Source of the DNA: Helichrysum umbraculigerum
Lineage: Eukaryota > Streptophyta > Magnoliopsida > Asterales > Asteraceae
Assembly (NCBI GenBank): GCA_949592205.1
Contig: CATIUR010000004.1
Coordinates: 4,467,001-4,531,000, forward strand
Length of the DNA stretch: 64,000 nt
Direction of reading: 5' to 3'
The position numbers and the translations under genes are program-made. Positions 36,501 to 46,572 of this stretch are shown here, piece after piece. The notes under the pieces are model-generated. The model was not told the DNA's origin, searched no databases, and worked only from the letters and a program-made list of their open reading frames with translations. Position 1 is the stretch's first letter. Every line of letters begins with the position of its first letter.

Positions 36501-38013
36501 TTTTTAGACAAGATATGAGGTTAAGCCTCGTCCCACCGGTCTCCCCCTGTATGACCAAGGTTCTACCGACGGAGAGGGGTATGCGAACAATTTTGTCATG
36601 GCAAATGATTTCGGCGCGATGTTTGGATAACCAGTCCATGCCTACGATGACATCGAAGCTCCCTATCTCAATAGGCATAAGATCTATGGAGAAGGTTTCG
36701 TCGGCTAGATTTAAGGTGCAATTAGGTATCACACTATTGGTTTCTATCAATTTGCCATTTGCTAGCTCTACGGTGTACTTAACGTCTAAAGCAACAGGTG
36801 TAATGTCAAGTAGGGGGCAAAATTCATCGGAAATAAAACTCCTATCGGCACCAGTATCAAACAGAATAGAAGCAGTTAAATTGTTGAGGAGGAACATACC
36901 CGTGACCACATTCGGGTCCTGACGGGCGTCCCCTGAGTTGATCACGAAGGCGCTACTTTTGGTGTTGTTGTTGTTACGGTGGTTGTTGTTGTTGTTGCCC
37001 TTATTCTTCAATTTTGGGCAAGAATCCCTGAAATGTCCTGGGTTTCCACATTCATAGCAGGACTTAGGTTGTCGGGTGTTTCTGTCAGAGGGGTTGTTGT
37101 TGGATTTGGGGGCTCGGCAATCCTTAGTCAAATGCCCGTACCTCCTGCAGTTGTTGCAAGGAGTACCGCACTGACCAAAGTGGTGATAGTTACACTTGGG
37201 ACAATAGGGTCTGTCCCCGGTGTAGCTGCGGTTGGATTCAGAGTTGGTGTTGTAGACTTGGATGGCGTTGTTCTTCTTGTTTGGGTTGTGGTGGTGTTCA
37301 GTGGATTTGCGTTTGTTGTTATTGGAGGATGAGGTGTTGGAGGTCTCACGGCTGACAACTAGAGCCATGAGTTCGTGGGCCAATCGAATGGCACTCTCAG
37401 TAGTAGTTGGTTTGGATGAGGCGACGTTGCCCTGGATGTTCTCGGGGAGTCCACGAATGTATTTCTTAATGCCCTTACTTTCTGGTTCGACTAAACCCGG
37501 GCATAATAAGGCAAACTGCTGAAACTTGGTGGTATATTCGGCAACATCATTTCCCTGCACCTCCAGATGCCAGAATTCTTCTTCCAGCCTGTGCAATTCC
37601 TCTTCAGGACAGTATTTTTTTGTCAGCTTCTTTTTCAGTTCGGCCCAAGGAAGTCGGCTAGCAATCTCAAGGCCTACGGAGTTTGCGTGGGTTTTCCACC
37701 ACGTGAGTGCACCTTCCTGAAAGGTGTAAGCAGCGAATTTGACTTTGTTGTTCTCAGTACAGTCGCAGAGACTGAAAACAGATTCCATACGTTCAACCCA
37801 ACGGATCAAGCCAATGACACCTTCCGTGCCCTTGAAATATAGCGGTTTACAGCTAAGGAAGTCCTTATAGGAGCAGGGTTTGGGTGGTGGAGTGTTGGTT
37901 GCTGTGTCCTCGCTACCGGGTGGTGTTCGGGTAGCCAAGGCTTCGGTCACACTGCGGGCAATGATTCCTGCGATCTCAGCTTCGCTAAGGGTAATTTGAC
38001 GAGGAGGAGGCAT
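33568..38013 (-). pseudogene. pol: Chromovirus Gag-Pol polyprotein with stops in the integrase C-terminal part
   Basis: One frame of 1482 codons from the ATG at 38013. Order: Gag capsid region (WVERMESVFSLCDC, LTWWKTHANS), zinc knuckles (CNNCRRYGHLTKDC, CYECGNPGHFRDSC), protease DTG at residue 386, RT with FIDD at 720-723, RNase H (CDASHQGLGCVL), integrase zinc finger (HPGSDKMYHGIK..CLTC) and catalytic core D1128, position 1189, E1225. Residue 1189 is Asn (AAT) where the second catalytic Asp is expected, with exact X35 spacing to the Glu. Stops follow at 34201-34203 (TAG), 34126-34128 (TAA) and 34057-34059 (TAG), all in the same frame. After them come the GPF motif (YIGPFEILERIG) and the chromodomain (FVEEPAEIMDREVKQL..WERE). 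The chromodomain normally guides insertion to marked chromatin. Integration function is lost; the rest looks intact. Confidence 0.94.
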
Positions 38014-38450
38014 GATGCTGAGTAAGAAAGAACAAGGAAATGAAATAAGATACTAGTCCGAGTATGATGAACTAGTGGTGTGTTTGTCATTCCGAGGCAA
38101 AGCGTTATAGAGAAAGAGACCTATATTCATATAATATAATATAGCCTAAAGTTGAAATGAGGTCTACTTATGTAATCATATATGTATATCACATAATAAC
38201 CTATTGAGTGTCTAGCACAGATGTGTTTTGAGTCCCGTTTCTCTCGAGGTCAGAGTCAACTAATGCATTCCCGTTCAACATAACTCTTTCAGATTTCACG
38301 TCATCTTTCTCTAATTGTACATAGTTGATCAGGCTATGTTAAATTAAAGTCGTATGATGTAATCCCTGAACTAGTCATAACTAATAAGGAATACTGCCTA
38401 ACGGTCATAGTCTAGGCCCACTAAATGCAACCTAGTTCCTTATAACCTTA
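38014..38450 (-). other. 5' leader of the chromovirus
   Basis: Noncoding stretch between the PBS and the gag start codon on the minus strand. No special structure recognised. Confidence 0.6.
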
Positions 38451-38463
38451 GGCTCTGATACCA
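38451..38463 (-). promoter_or_regulatory. Primer-binding site of the chromovirus, initiator tRNA-Met
   Basis: Minus-strand TGGTATCAGAGCC, three bases after the end of the 5' LTR. Confidence 0.95.
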
Positions 38464-38466
38464 ATC

Positions 38467-39203
38467 TGTGACACCCCCAAATTTAATGATTTGCGGAAGC
38501 TTGATTTGGGTGTCACTAATCAATATACAAAGCACATAAGATATAATGAACGACCACTATATGCGTCGTTTTAAACTTGTATAAATAAAATAAATGTTTA
38601 CATCAAAATATAGTTACATTAGCTCGGTTCCTGAAACTGAGAGATTACATAGCATAATTACTTTTACAAAATATAATAATGCAGTCCAATCTCTAGTTGT
38701 ATGTATGCTGACTCGAGCTAATAATTCCTGCTTGTGCAGCCAAACTACTGCTGGGTACCTGTGATAAATACTAAAATGGGTCAGCGAAAACGCTGGTGAG
38801 CTCACAGGTTTGTATGTCAATGTATGGTTGTAAGAACCGCAAGATTTATATTGAATTTAAAATGCAATTAAGCAAGATAAAAGTTATACTGTCCATGAGC
38901 ACATAGTCTGAGCTTAACTTGATTTGTCAGTCCCAATTAAGGAAACCTAACTTGAAATGCCTCCTACGAGTGTCTAATCCACACTCGTCTTCCCAAATGC
39001 TAATACATCCGTTTGACCGGTTAGTGCGTGCTAACCCGGATGAGGATTGTCAATCCCATATGATATCATATACTAACATTCACGCTATAAATACTAGAGA
39101 CTATGCTTATGGAGGACTTTAAATTGATTAGCTTGAAACTCATGTAGTATTTGAAGTTTGGCACTTGCGTTCTACTTGTAAAACAAAATCGAGTAGTAAT
39201 ATC
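38467..39203 (-). repeat. 5' LTR of the chromovirus, part next to the PBS
   Basis: Matches 30951-31687 of the other LTR with a few substitutions. Cut at 39203 by Copia A, whose target duplication ATATC is 39199-39203. Confidence 0.95.
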
Positions 39204-39781
39204 TGTTGAGACATAGATTGTGACAACAGATCTAGCTTGATATAGGACTAGTGTAATTATTATTACGTTTGTATATTGGTTTAGATTTGTAAATAAATAT
39301 TTGTTTTGTTAGTGATATTCGTTAAACATATTGTTTTGTTAAGTTAGACGAATAATTAAATACGAAATAAATACGTTTGCTGCGAGTCGAGTTCTCAGGT
39401 CGCGAGACTAACGAGCCGAGATGAGAACTGAACTCGTGGAGATCAGTAACGAGTCGAGCTCCGAGTTGGGCTTGGGCTGCGAGTTGGACCGAACTCGCAG
39501 GCCCATGCGAGCCGAGCCGAGACAAAATATAAAAGGTTTTTTCAATCGTGAAAAACCTTAACACGTAAACACTTTTGGCATACTTTCTGATCTGCGATTC
39601 CAGCAAACCAGAGAAGAACTAAACCTAAGGCTAGGCTTTGATGATTCGTTGTTTAAAGCTAAGTCTAGTTAAACGCAATACGAACATATTCGTTGTTAGT
39701 AAGATAACACCGTATTGAGGGATTCCGCACCTTAATACTACAGATAACGAAGTTATCGATCCTAAAACTAGGGGACTTACA
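39204..39781 (+). repeat. 5' LTR of Copia A
   Basis: TGTTGAGACATAG..GGGGACTTACA. TATAAAA at about 39528-39534 is a likely TATA box. U3 is rich in CGAGT/ACTCG motifs. A 94-codon minus-strand frame here recurs identically in the 3' LTR and has no recognisable domain. Confidence 0.95.
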
Positions 39782-39783
39782 TC

Positions 39784-39795
39784 TGGTATCAGAGC
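39784..39795 (+). promoter_or_regulatory. Primer-binding site of Copia A, initiator tRNA-Met
   Basis: TGGTATCAGAGC two bases after the 5' LTR. Confidence 0.95.
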
Positions 39796-39979
39796 TTTCG
39801 GGCTAGATACGAGTGTGTTCGTGAGTTTTAGTTTATTGCGTTTTTGATTCGGGTCGTTTTTACGTGCATTATTGCAATACTAACGATCAAAATCATTCTC
39901 TGGAAGTTTTAGGGTTAGTTTACAGTCGAATTTCTCAGTTTCGTTCGTAAAAATACCTTAAAATTCGTTTTTCGGGTTT

Positions 39980-40205
39980 AACAGCCGTTTCGCGAGTCGA
40001 GATTAGGGTTCCAGCGTCGCCTGCGAACCGAGTTGAACTAGCGAGTCGAACTGAGGCTTGCAAGTCGAACCGAGATCTCTCGCGAATCGACATCACTTGC
40101 GAATCGACATCTTTTAGCAATCCGAACTGAGGCTTGCGAATCGACAAATTCTGCGAGTCGAGCTGAGATTGCGAGTTGAGCTGAGTCTTGCGAGTTGAGA
40201 TTTCT
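39980..40205. repeat. GCGAGTCGA motif cluster in the Copia A leader
   Basis: About ten degenerate units of TTGCGAGTCGA or TTGCGAATCGA, many followed by AACTGAGG or GCTGAG, between PBS and gag. The same motif recurs in the LTR and in the spacer before the accessory gene. Confidence 0.75.
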
Positions 40206-40241
40206 GAATTCGCTGAAACAGTTTAATTTTACGTTTTTAAG

Positions 40242-43058
40242 ATGTCTGACTTAAGTAGAATGATCGAAATGGACCACGAGGTGGGAAAGTCAAACGTTCC
40301 ACCTAAGTTGTTAAGAATCGAGGATTACTACAATTGGAAGGACAGATTTGAATCTTACTGTAGATTCCATGATCTGTCTATCTGGATGTGTATCAAGAGT
40401 GGATACACCCCACCTACTCAAACTGTTCAAAATGCTACTGTAGTTCTTACCTATGCAAACATGAGTGATCAAGAGAAGGAAGCGTACAGAAATGAGAATA
40501 AATCACATTCTTGCATAAAGATGTGTCTTCCTAAATCCCTTGCTCATCAACTCAAGTCTTTTCATACTGCTAAAGCGCTCTGGGAAGCTTTAGAGAAAAG
40601 AGGTGAGGGAAGTCCACAGGTGAGAGCTGGCAAGAAGAGTCTTCTTAAAAAGCAGTTTACTATGTTTAAAGCTTTAAAAGGAGAAGATCTTGATGCCTAT
40701 GTTACACGATTCTACCATCTGCTAAGTGAATTAGAATACCATGAAATTTTTGAAGAAGAAGTATCTAAAACCGACAAGTTCCTTGAGGGTTTGCCTTCTA
40801 AATGGGAAATGTATGGTGTTATGATTAAGGATAACGAAACTAGGTATTCTACTATGACCTTAGAGCAAGTCATTGACAAGCTGAAAGGTTATGATTTCTC
40901 CAAGAAGTCAAGAGATAGTGATTCTGATCAGGTTCAGAACCCTGGGCTGTATCATGGAAAGTCAAGTCTTTCGACTGCGTCATCGAGTTCGACCACTGCA
41001 CTGTTAGTTGGTGATACTAATGAAAATGGAGAAATGATCACTGAAGATCTGTGCTTTATTTCCTCCTCTGGTGATGAGACAAAGGGAAAGAATTCTGAGA
41101 AGTCACCTCAAGAGCATCAGAAGATGCCGATGAGTGTGAAATCTGCTGAACAGCAACTGTCTGTTCTTGCTTCCTTTGTGGCATCATATGAGAACTACAT
41201 AGAAGGAAAGATCAATGATCCTATTCTATTTGATGAGGATTATGAGCAGATAGATTCTGATTATCTTGAGGAACTGGAACTTCAAGATCAACTAGCGTTG
41301 ATATCTAGAAAGGTGAAGAATTTCCTCAAGAAAACTGGTAGAAAGGTGTTGGGCAATAGATCAGGGTTTGATAAAACCAAGGTCAGATGCTTTAACTGTC
41401 AGGGTATTGGTCATTTTGCTAGAGAATGCCAAAGACCTAAAGTAGAAGCACAAGGAAAACAAGGTTCGGGAAGTACTCTTGCTTCCAAAGCCTTAGTGGT
41501 GAAGCAGTTGGATGGCTCGTATGATTGGCAAGCTCATTCTGAAGAAGCTTTGATGGCCGACATCGAAGAAACAACTGCTGGATCAGTGTCCTACATGCCC
41601 ACTGACATGGAACAGAGAGTAGAGGTGGCTGAGTCTAAAAAAAGGGCAAGTGATGATGATGTGCTATATATGGATTCAACTCCAGATATGAGTCCTGAAG
41701 AATTAGTGGCACGTATGGCTGAATTACAAACTGACAAGAAGAAGGTATGTTTAGATATTCTTAATCTTGCTGATGTTTGTTACTTAGTTACTGATTTACA
41801 GTCTCAGAATAGTGTCTTAACTGTGTCAAATAGTAATCTGTCATCACAATTAAATATGGATAAGGAATCTTATAAGACTGTTAGATCTGAACTTGATCAA
41901 GCTATTATGGATGTTCGTAGATTAAGTGATGATAAACAGGTCTTAAAAGATAAAATTAAGTCTGATGCGTTGGATAGAACAAAACTTAGAGATACCATAA
42001 GTGAAAAATCTGTTGTCATAGATGGTCTCTATATGAATATCAAAGACTTAAATGAGACGATTGCTAGTAAGGATCAGGAAATAGTGAACCTTAATTTAAG
42101 GTTAATTGAGCAAAACCGTAAACTTGAGAATTATAGGACATCTCAAATGGATAAAATGTTAGATGCTCAACGTAGTGTAAAGGACAAGACTGGGTTAGGT
42201 TACAATGATGTATCCCCACCTTTTAATGCCAATTACACTCCTATTCCTGAGGACTCTGAGATGACTGAAGTTAATCCTGAGATTTTAGTAGCTGATAAAC
42301 CTGAACAGTCAGAGGCACAGAAAGATGTTATTAAGAACGTATCATTAGATAATAGCAAGGCTTCTCAGTTCACCAAAATACACTTTGTATCGGGTGGAGT
42401 GATTAACGATGCTAAGATTAATGATAAAGTTGATAAGGAACAGCTTAAACCTTTAGTGCCTAAGACTCCGGATGAGAAAGCAAAAGTGAGCAAATCACGC
42501 AAGCAGATGTCATGTTTCAAATGTCATCAAAAAGGACACGTGGCTTCGTGTTGTCCTAACAAAAAGCCTGAAGCACCACATAAGCTTGTGATTGAGGAAA
42601 AGACACAGACCGACTCTGATATGACTGTAGACGGGTTAGATACCAAACCTAAGTTAGGTAATAAACCTGTGAACATTCTTAAAAGAGATGGTAAGCATAG
42701 TGTCTCCCCACCTAAACCTAAACGGTCATATACTCAAAGTGATAATTATGTCCATAAGTCTAGGGATGTGACACCGTCGAGGTTTAGAACTCCAAGTAGA
42801 GGCCATAGTCATTATGAAAGTGGCACTACTTCGCGATCACATGAGTTTAATTATAATTATCATAATAGAGCTCATACTTTTGTGCCTAAGAGGTTCTCCT
42901 CAAATTCACCTCTTAAGGCTGATCGTCCACAAACTCAAGCTACTTCGAAAGTAACCAAAGCTCCTGATGGGAAGAATGGTTATTTTAAAGAGCTTAAGTT
43001 TGTTGATGATAAGGGACAAACCAAGACCGTAATGGCTTGGGTCCCTCTTGATAACTGA
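40242..43058 (+). CDS. gag: Copia A Gag
   Basis: 938 residues from the first ATG after the leader. Residues about 15-230 form the UBN2-type capsid region (RIEDYYNWKDRFESYC, AKALWEALEKRG, KKSLLKKQFTMFKAL). A first zinc knuckle, CFNCQGIGHFAREC (CX2CX4HX4C), starts near residue 384. A long heptad-rich stretch (about 485-650) is probably coiled coil. A second knuckle, CFKCHQKGHVASCC, starts near residue 757. A conserved GLGYNDVSPPFN motif lies between. Gag should assemble the virus-like particle and package the RNA. The length is well above that of ordinary Copia Gag and fits the Sirevirus type. It ends VMAWVPLDN, and pol overlaps its end in the +1 frame. Confidence 0.93.
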   Translation: MSDLSRMIEMDHEVGKSNVPPKLLRIEDYYNWKDRFESYCRFHDLSIWMCIKSGYTPPTQTVQNATVVLTYANMSDQEKEAYRNENKSHSCIKMCLPKSLAHQLKSFHTAKALWEALEKRGEGSPQVRAGKKSLLKKQFTMFKALKGEDLDAYVTRFYHLLSELEYHEIFEEEVSKTDKFLEGLPSKWEMYGVMIKDNETRYSTMTLEQVIDKLKGYDFSKKSRDSDSDQVQNPGLYHGKSSLSTASSSSTTALLVGDTNENGEMITEDLCFISSSGDETKGKNSEKSPQEHQKMPMSVKSAEQQLSVLASFVASYENYIEGKINDPILFDEDYEQIDSDYLEELELQDQLALISRKVKNFLKKTGRKVLGNRSGFDKTKVRCFNCQGIGHFARECQRPKVEAQGKQGSGSTLASKALVVKQLDGSYDWQAHSEEALMADIEETTAGSVSYMPTDMEQRVEVAESKKRASDDDVLYMDSTPDMSPEELVARMAELQTDKKKVCLDILNLADVCYLVTDLQSQNSVLTVSNSNLSSQLNMDKESYKTVRSELDQAIMDVRRLSDDKQVLKDKIKSDALDRTKLRDTISEKSVVIDGLYMNIKDLNETIASKDQEIVNLNLRLIEQNRKLENYRTSQMDKMLDAQRSVKDKTGLGYNDVSPPFNANYTPIPEDSEMTEVNPEILVADKPEQSEAQKDVIKNVSLDNSKASQFTKIHFVSGGVINDAKINDKVDKEQLKPLVPKTPDEKAKVSKSRKQMSCFKCHQKGHVASCCPNKKPEAPHKLVIEEKTQTDSDMTVDGLDTKPKLGNKPVNILKRDGKHSVSPPKPKRSYTQSDNYVHKSRDVTPSRFRTPSRGHSHYESGTTSRSHEFNYNYHNRAHTFVPKRFSSNSPLKADRPQTQATSKVTKAPDGKNGYFKELKFVDDKGQTKTVMAWVPLDN

Positions 43059-46000
43059 TCGTGTTTTGTGTTATGTGCAGGAGCATGCTGTGAACAAGGA
43101 CAGTTGGTGGTATGTAGACAGTGGATGCTCGAGGCACATGACCGGTGAAAGAAGTCTACTGAAGGACTTCAAGGATAGTCTCAAGCAAAAAGTAAATTTT
43201 GCAGGAGATAAAGGAGGAGTAATTTCGGGAAAAGGAAAAGTTTCAAATGGAACTTTGACTCTTGAGGATGTGAACTATGTTGAAGAACTTACACACAACC
43301 TAGTGAGTGTTTCCCAAGTCTGTGATAAAGGTCATCCAGTTTATTTCAATGAAAAGGAGGCCTTAGTCCTGAAGCCAGGTTTTAAAATTCCTGATGAATG
43401 GATATTGATGAGGGCGCCAAGGAAGAAGGACATCTATGCTATCAACATGGGTGTTCCTAACTCTTCAATGGTGTCTACATGTTTATTGTCCAAGGCTTCG
43501 GAAACAGATGCTCTGTTATGGCATAGGAGAATGGCACATCTAAACTGGAGAAAGATGAATTATATAACCAAAAATGGTTTGGTTCTAGGTGTACCACAAA
43601 AACGTTTCGAGTCTGAGGATAAGTGTGTTCCTTGCATGAAAGGAAAGCAGCACAAGAAACCACACAGACCTAAGACTGAAAACTCTATCTCCTCGCCATT
43701 TGAATTGCTACATATGGATCTCTTCGGCCCTATAAGCAAGAGAAGTCTAGGTGGCAAATGGTACTGTTTGGTTGTCACAGATGACTATTCTAGATTCTCA
43801 TGGGTATTCTTTTTGGGATCAAAGGATGAGACTCCTGGAATTCTAATTGAGTTCTTTGATCTAGTAGAGAATGTCTATAAAAAGAGAGTTAAGCGTATTC
43901 GTAGTGACAATGGAACAGAGTTTAAGAATTCAACGTTGAATATCTATTGCTTAAGCAAAGGGATATTACATCAATTCAGTGCACCTTATGAACCTCAACA
44001 GAATGGTGTTGCTGAAAGGAAGAATAGAACGTTGATTGAAGCTGCTAGAACAATGCTTGCTGATTCAAAGCTTCCGGTCATCTTTTGGGCAGAAGCAGTG
44101 AATACAGCATGTTATGTTCTTAATAGAGTTCTTACGGTTAAGAGACATAACAAGACTTGTTATGAGCTTTTGAACAATAAGAAACCTAACTTAAAAGGGT
44201 TTGAACCCTTTGGAGTTTCATGCACCATATTAAAGACTGGACATCAAGCAAAATTTGGTGAGAAGGCTGACGAAGGATTTTTCCTAGGTTATATGCCCAA
44301 TTCGCCAAATAAGAGAGTCTTTAATAAAGTCACAGGACGTTTGGAGGTAGTTTATAATATTGAGGTTACAAGCTATTCACCGGATGTTCATAAGGGCTTA
44401 GATTGGCAATTTGATTATTCTGATCTTTTTGCATCATTTAAAGTTCCTATTAGTGACTATGTCAGTGATTCAGAGATAGCTGAACATTTGTTGTTTGAAG
44501 ATGAGAATATTGGTCCCGCTTCAACATCGAGTGTTAAGCAGTCTGGAATCAAGACTACTGTTGACTCAGATAAAGCTTCCACAAGTGAGTCACAAAAACC
44601 TTCAGAGGATAAGTCTCTAGAAACAGAAGATCTTGATGATCTTCATACAAAGTTTGATGACATACTTACTCCTTTGAAACATCTAAGAATATCTTCAGCA
44701 CGTACGGAAGATGTACCTGAATTGGAAGAAATTGGTACTAATTTGGAAGATGAGATACCAGTTGAACCAGTTACTACAACTAGAACGAGTAAGAATCATC
44801 CAGTTGAAAACATCATCGGTGATATTAATACTCCGGTTCAAACTAGGCATCAATCCAGAACTAATACGTCTGAGAATTCTGAATACCAAAGCTTGTATAC
44901 TGCAATGAAAGAGACAGGGATTCCTAATCAATGTCTATATTCATGCTTTATCTCACAAGTCGAGCCTAAAAATGTTCAAATGGCTTTAAAAGAAAACTCG
45001 TGGGTAGAAGCAATGCAAGAAGAACTATCTCAGTTCTCTAAATTACAAGTATGGGAGTTGGTTGACCTACCAAAGGGAGAATATCCAATTGGAACTAGAT
45101 GGGTATTTAAGTGTAAGAGAGATGATAAAGGTATCGTTACTCGCAATAAAGCTCGTCTAGTGGTTCAAGGTTTTAATCAACAAGAAGGTATTGATTACAA
45201 TGAAGTGTTTGCACCAGTTGCTAGGCTAGAAGCAATTAGAGTATTCTTAGCATTCGCATCATATTATGGTATAAAAGTGTATCAGTTGGATGTTAAGAGT
45301 GCCTTTTTGTATGGCAAAGTGGAAGAATTGGTGTATGTTTCACAACCGCCAGGGTTTGCTAATCCTGAGTATCCAGATAGAGTATATCGTTTGAATAAGG
45401 CTCTATATGGATTACATCAAGCACCTAGGGCATGGTATGGAACACTATCAACGTATCTACTTGAGAATGGATTTACAAGAGGATCAATTGATAGTACACT
45501 ATTTGTGAAGTGGAAAAAGAAAGACTTTCTTCTTGTACAAGTGTATGTTGATGACATTATCTTTGGATCGTCTGATGAAAAGATGTGTCAAGAATTTGAG
45601 AAAGTCATGAGAAAAAGGTTTGAAATGTCTGCAATGGGAGAGTTGAATTTCTTCTTAGGATTACAAGTTGATCAAAAGAAGGATGGATTCTTTATTCATC
45701 AATCTAAATATACATATGAGCTATTAGAACGTTTCAAGATGGATGAAAGTAAGGTCTACAATACTCCAATTCCAGTCAATCATGGATTAGGTCCAGATAC
45801 ATCGAGTGATAGCGATGTGGATCCAACTCTTTATAGAGCCATGATCGGATCACTAATGTATCTTACAGCCTCTAGGCCTGACATCATGTTTGCTGTTTGT
45901 TTATGCGCAAGATATCAGGCTAATCCGAAAGAGTCACACATGCAAGCTGTTAAACGAATCTTTCGTTACCTCAAAGGGAAACCTAAGCTGGGTCTTTGGT

Positions 46001-46491
46001 ATCCGATTGATGGAGACTTAGATTTCGTAGCTTATACTGATTCGGATTATGGAGGATGCAATCAGAATAGGAAATCTACGACTGGAGGATGTCAATTCTT
46101 AGGAGGTAGATTAGTATCCTGGCAGTGCAAGAAGCAAACCTCGGTAGCCATTTCTACATGTGAAGCTGAGTATGTTGCAGCTGGCAGCTGTTGCTCGCAA
46201 GTTCTTTGGATTCAACAGCAACTGCGGGATTACGGGTTAAATATAACCAATACTCCTATGATGATTGATAACGAATCTACTATGTCGATCACCAATAATC
46301 CAGTAAAGCACAGTAAAACTAAGCATATTGATATTCGACATCATTTTATTAGAGATTGTGCTGAAAAGAAATTGATAAAGTTAGTTAAGGTTCCATCATT
46401 GGATAACTTAGCAGACTTATACACAAAGGCGTTCGACAGAGCGAGATTTGAGACGTTGGTTCAACTAAATGGAATGAGAAATCCAGAGTGA
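43033..46491 (+). CDS. pol: Copia A Pol: protease, integrase, RT, RNase H
   Basis: This frame opens after a TAA at 43030-43032 and overlaps gag by 26 bases in the +1 frame; there is no AUG at its beginning, so it is probably made by frameshifting or after splicing. Numbering from 43048: protease VDSGCSRHMTG near residue 24; GAG-pre-integrase motif (LWHRRMAHLNW..CVPCMKGK); integrase D224, D287, E323 with DX35E; RT from WVEAMQEELSQFSKL with YVDD at 833-836; RNase H (YTDSDYGG, CEAEYVAA, HIDIRHHFIRD). All catalytic residues are present and there is no internal stop. The stop is at 46489-46491, and 2.5 kb of noncoding DNA follows before the accessory gene. Confidence 0.95.
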   Translation, partial: WLGSLLITDRVLCYVQEHAVNKDSWWYVDSGCSRHMTGERSLLKDFKDSLKQKVNFAGDKGGVISGKGKVSNGTLTLEDVNYVEELTHNLVSVSQVCDKGHPVYFNEKEALVLKPGFKIPDEWILMRAPRKKDIYAINMGVPNSSMVSTCLLSKASETDALLWHRRMAHLNWRKMNYITKNGLVLGVPQKRFESEDKCVPCMKGKQHKKPHRPKTENSISSPFELLHMDLFGPISKRSLGGKWYCLVVTDDYSRFSWVFFLGSKDETPGILIEFFDLVENVYKKRVKRIRSDNGTEFKNSTLNIYCLSKGILHQFSAPYEPQQNGVAERKNRTLIEAARTMLADSKLPVIFWAEAVNTACYVLNRVLTVKRHNKTCYELLNNKKPNLKGFEPFGVSCTILKTGHQAKFGEKADEGFFLGYMPNSPNKRVFNKVTGRLEVVYNIEVTSYSPDVHKGLDWQFDYSDLFASFKVPISDYVSDSEIAEHLLFEDENIGPASTSSVKQSGIKTTVDSDKASTSESQKPSEDKSLETEDLDDLHTKFDDILTPLKHLRISSARTEDVPELEEIGTNLEDEIPVEPVTTTRTSKNHPVENIIGDINTPVQTRHQSRTNTSENSEYQSLYTAMKETGIPNQCLYSCFISQVEPKNVQMALKENSWVEAMQEELSQFSKLQVWELVDLPKGEYPIGTRWVFKCKRDDKGIVTRNKARLVVQGFNQQEGIDYNEVFAPVARLEAIRVFLAFASYYGIKVYQLDVKSAFLYGKVEELVYVSQPPGFANPEYPDRVYRLNKALYGLHQAPRAWYGTLSTYLLENGFTRGSIDSTLFVKWKKKDFLLVQVYVDDIIFGSSDEKMCQEFEKVMRKRFEMSAMGELNFFLGLQVDQKKDGFFIHQSKYTYELLERFKMDESKVYNTPIPVNHGLGPDTSSDSDVDPTLYRAMIGSLMYLTASRPDIMFAVCLCARYQANPKESHMQAVKRIFRYLKGKPKLGLWYPIDGDLDFVAYTDSDYGGCNQNRKSTTGGCQFLGGRLVSWQCKKQTSVAISTCEAEYVAAGSCCSQVLWIQQQLRDYGLNITNTPMMIDNESTMSITNNPVKHSKTKHIDIRHHFIRDCAEKKLIKLVKVPSLDNLADLYTKAFDRARFETLVQLNGMRNPE

Positions 46492-46539
46492 TTAGTCTTC
46501 CAAGGGTATTCTTGTAATAGTTAGTATTTATGTGTTTAT

Positions 46540-46572
<33 letters not shown>

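Noticed and set aside
34201..38013. Plus-strand open frames opposite the chromovirus pol
   Set aside because: They are antisense shadows of a clearly recognised Gag-Pol frame.
39322..39606. 94-codon minus-strand frame in the Copia A LTRs as a gene
   Set aside because: It lies wholly within the LTR and appears twice only because the LTR is duplicated; no domain is seen and the coding strand of the element is plus.
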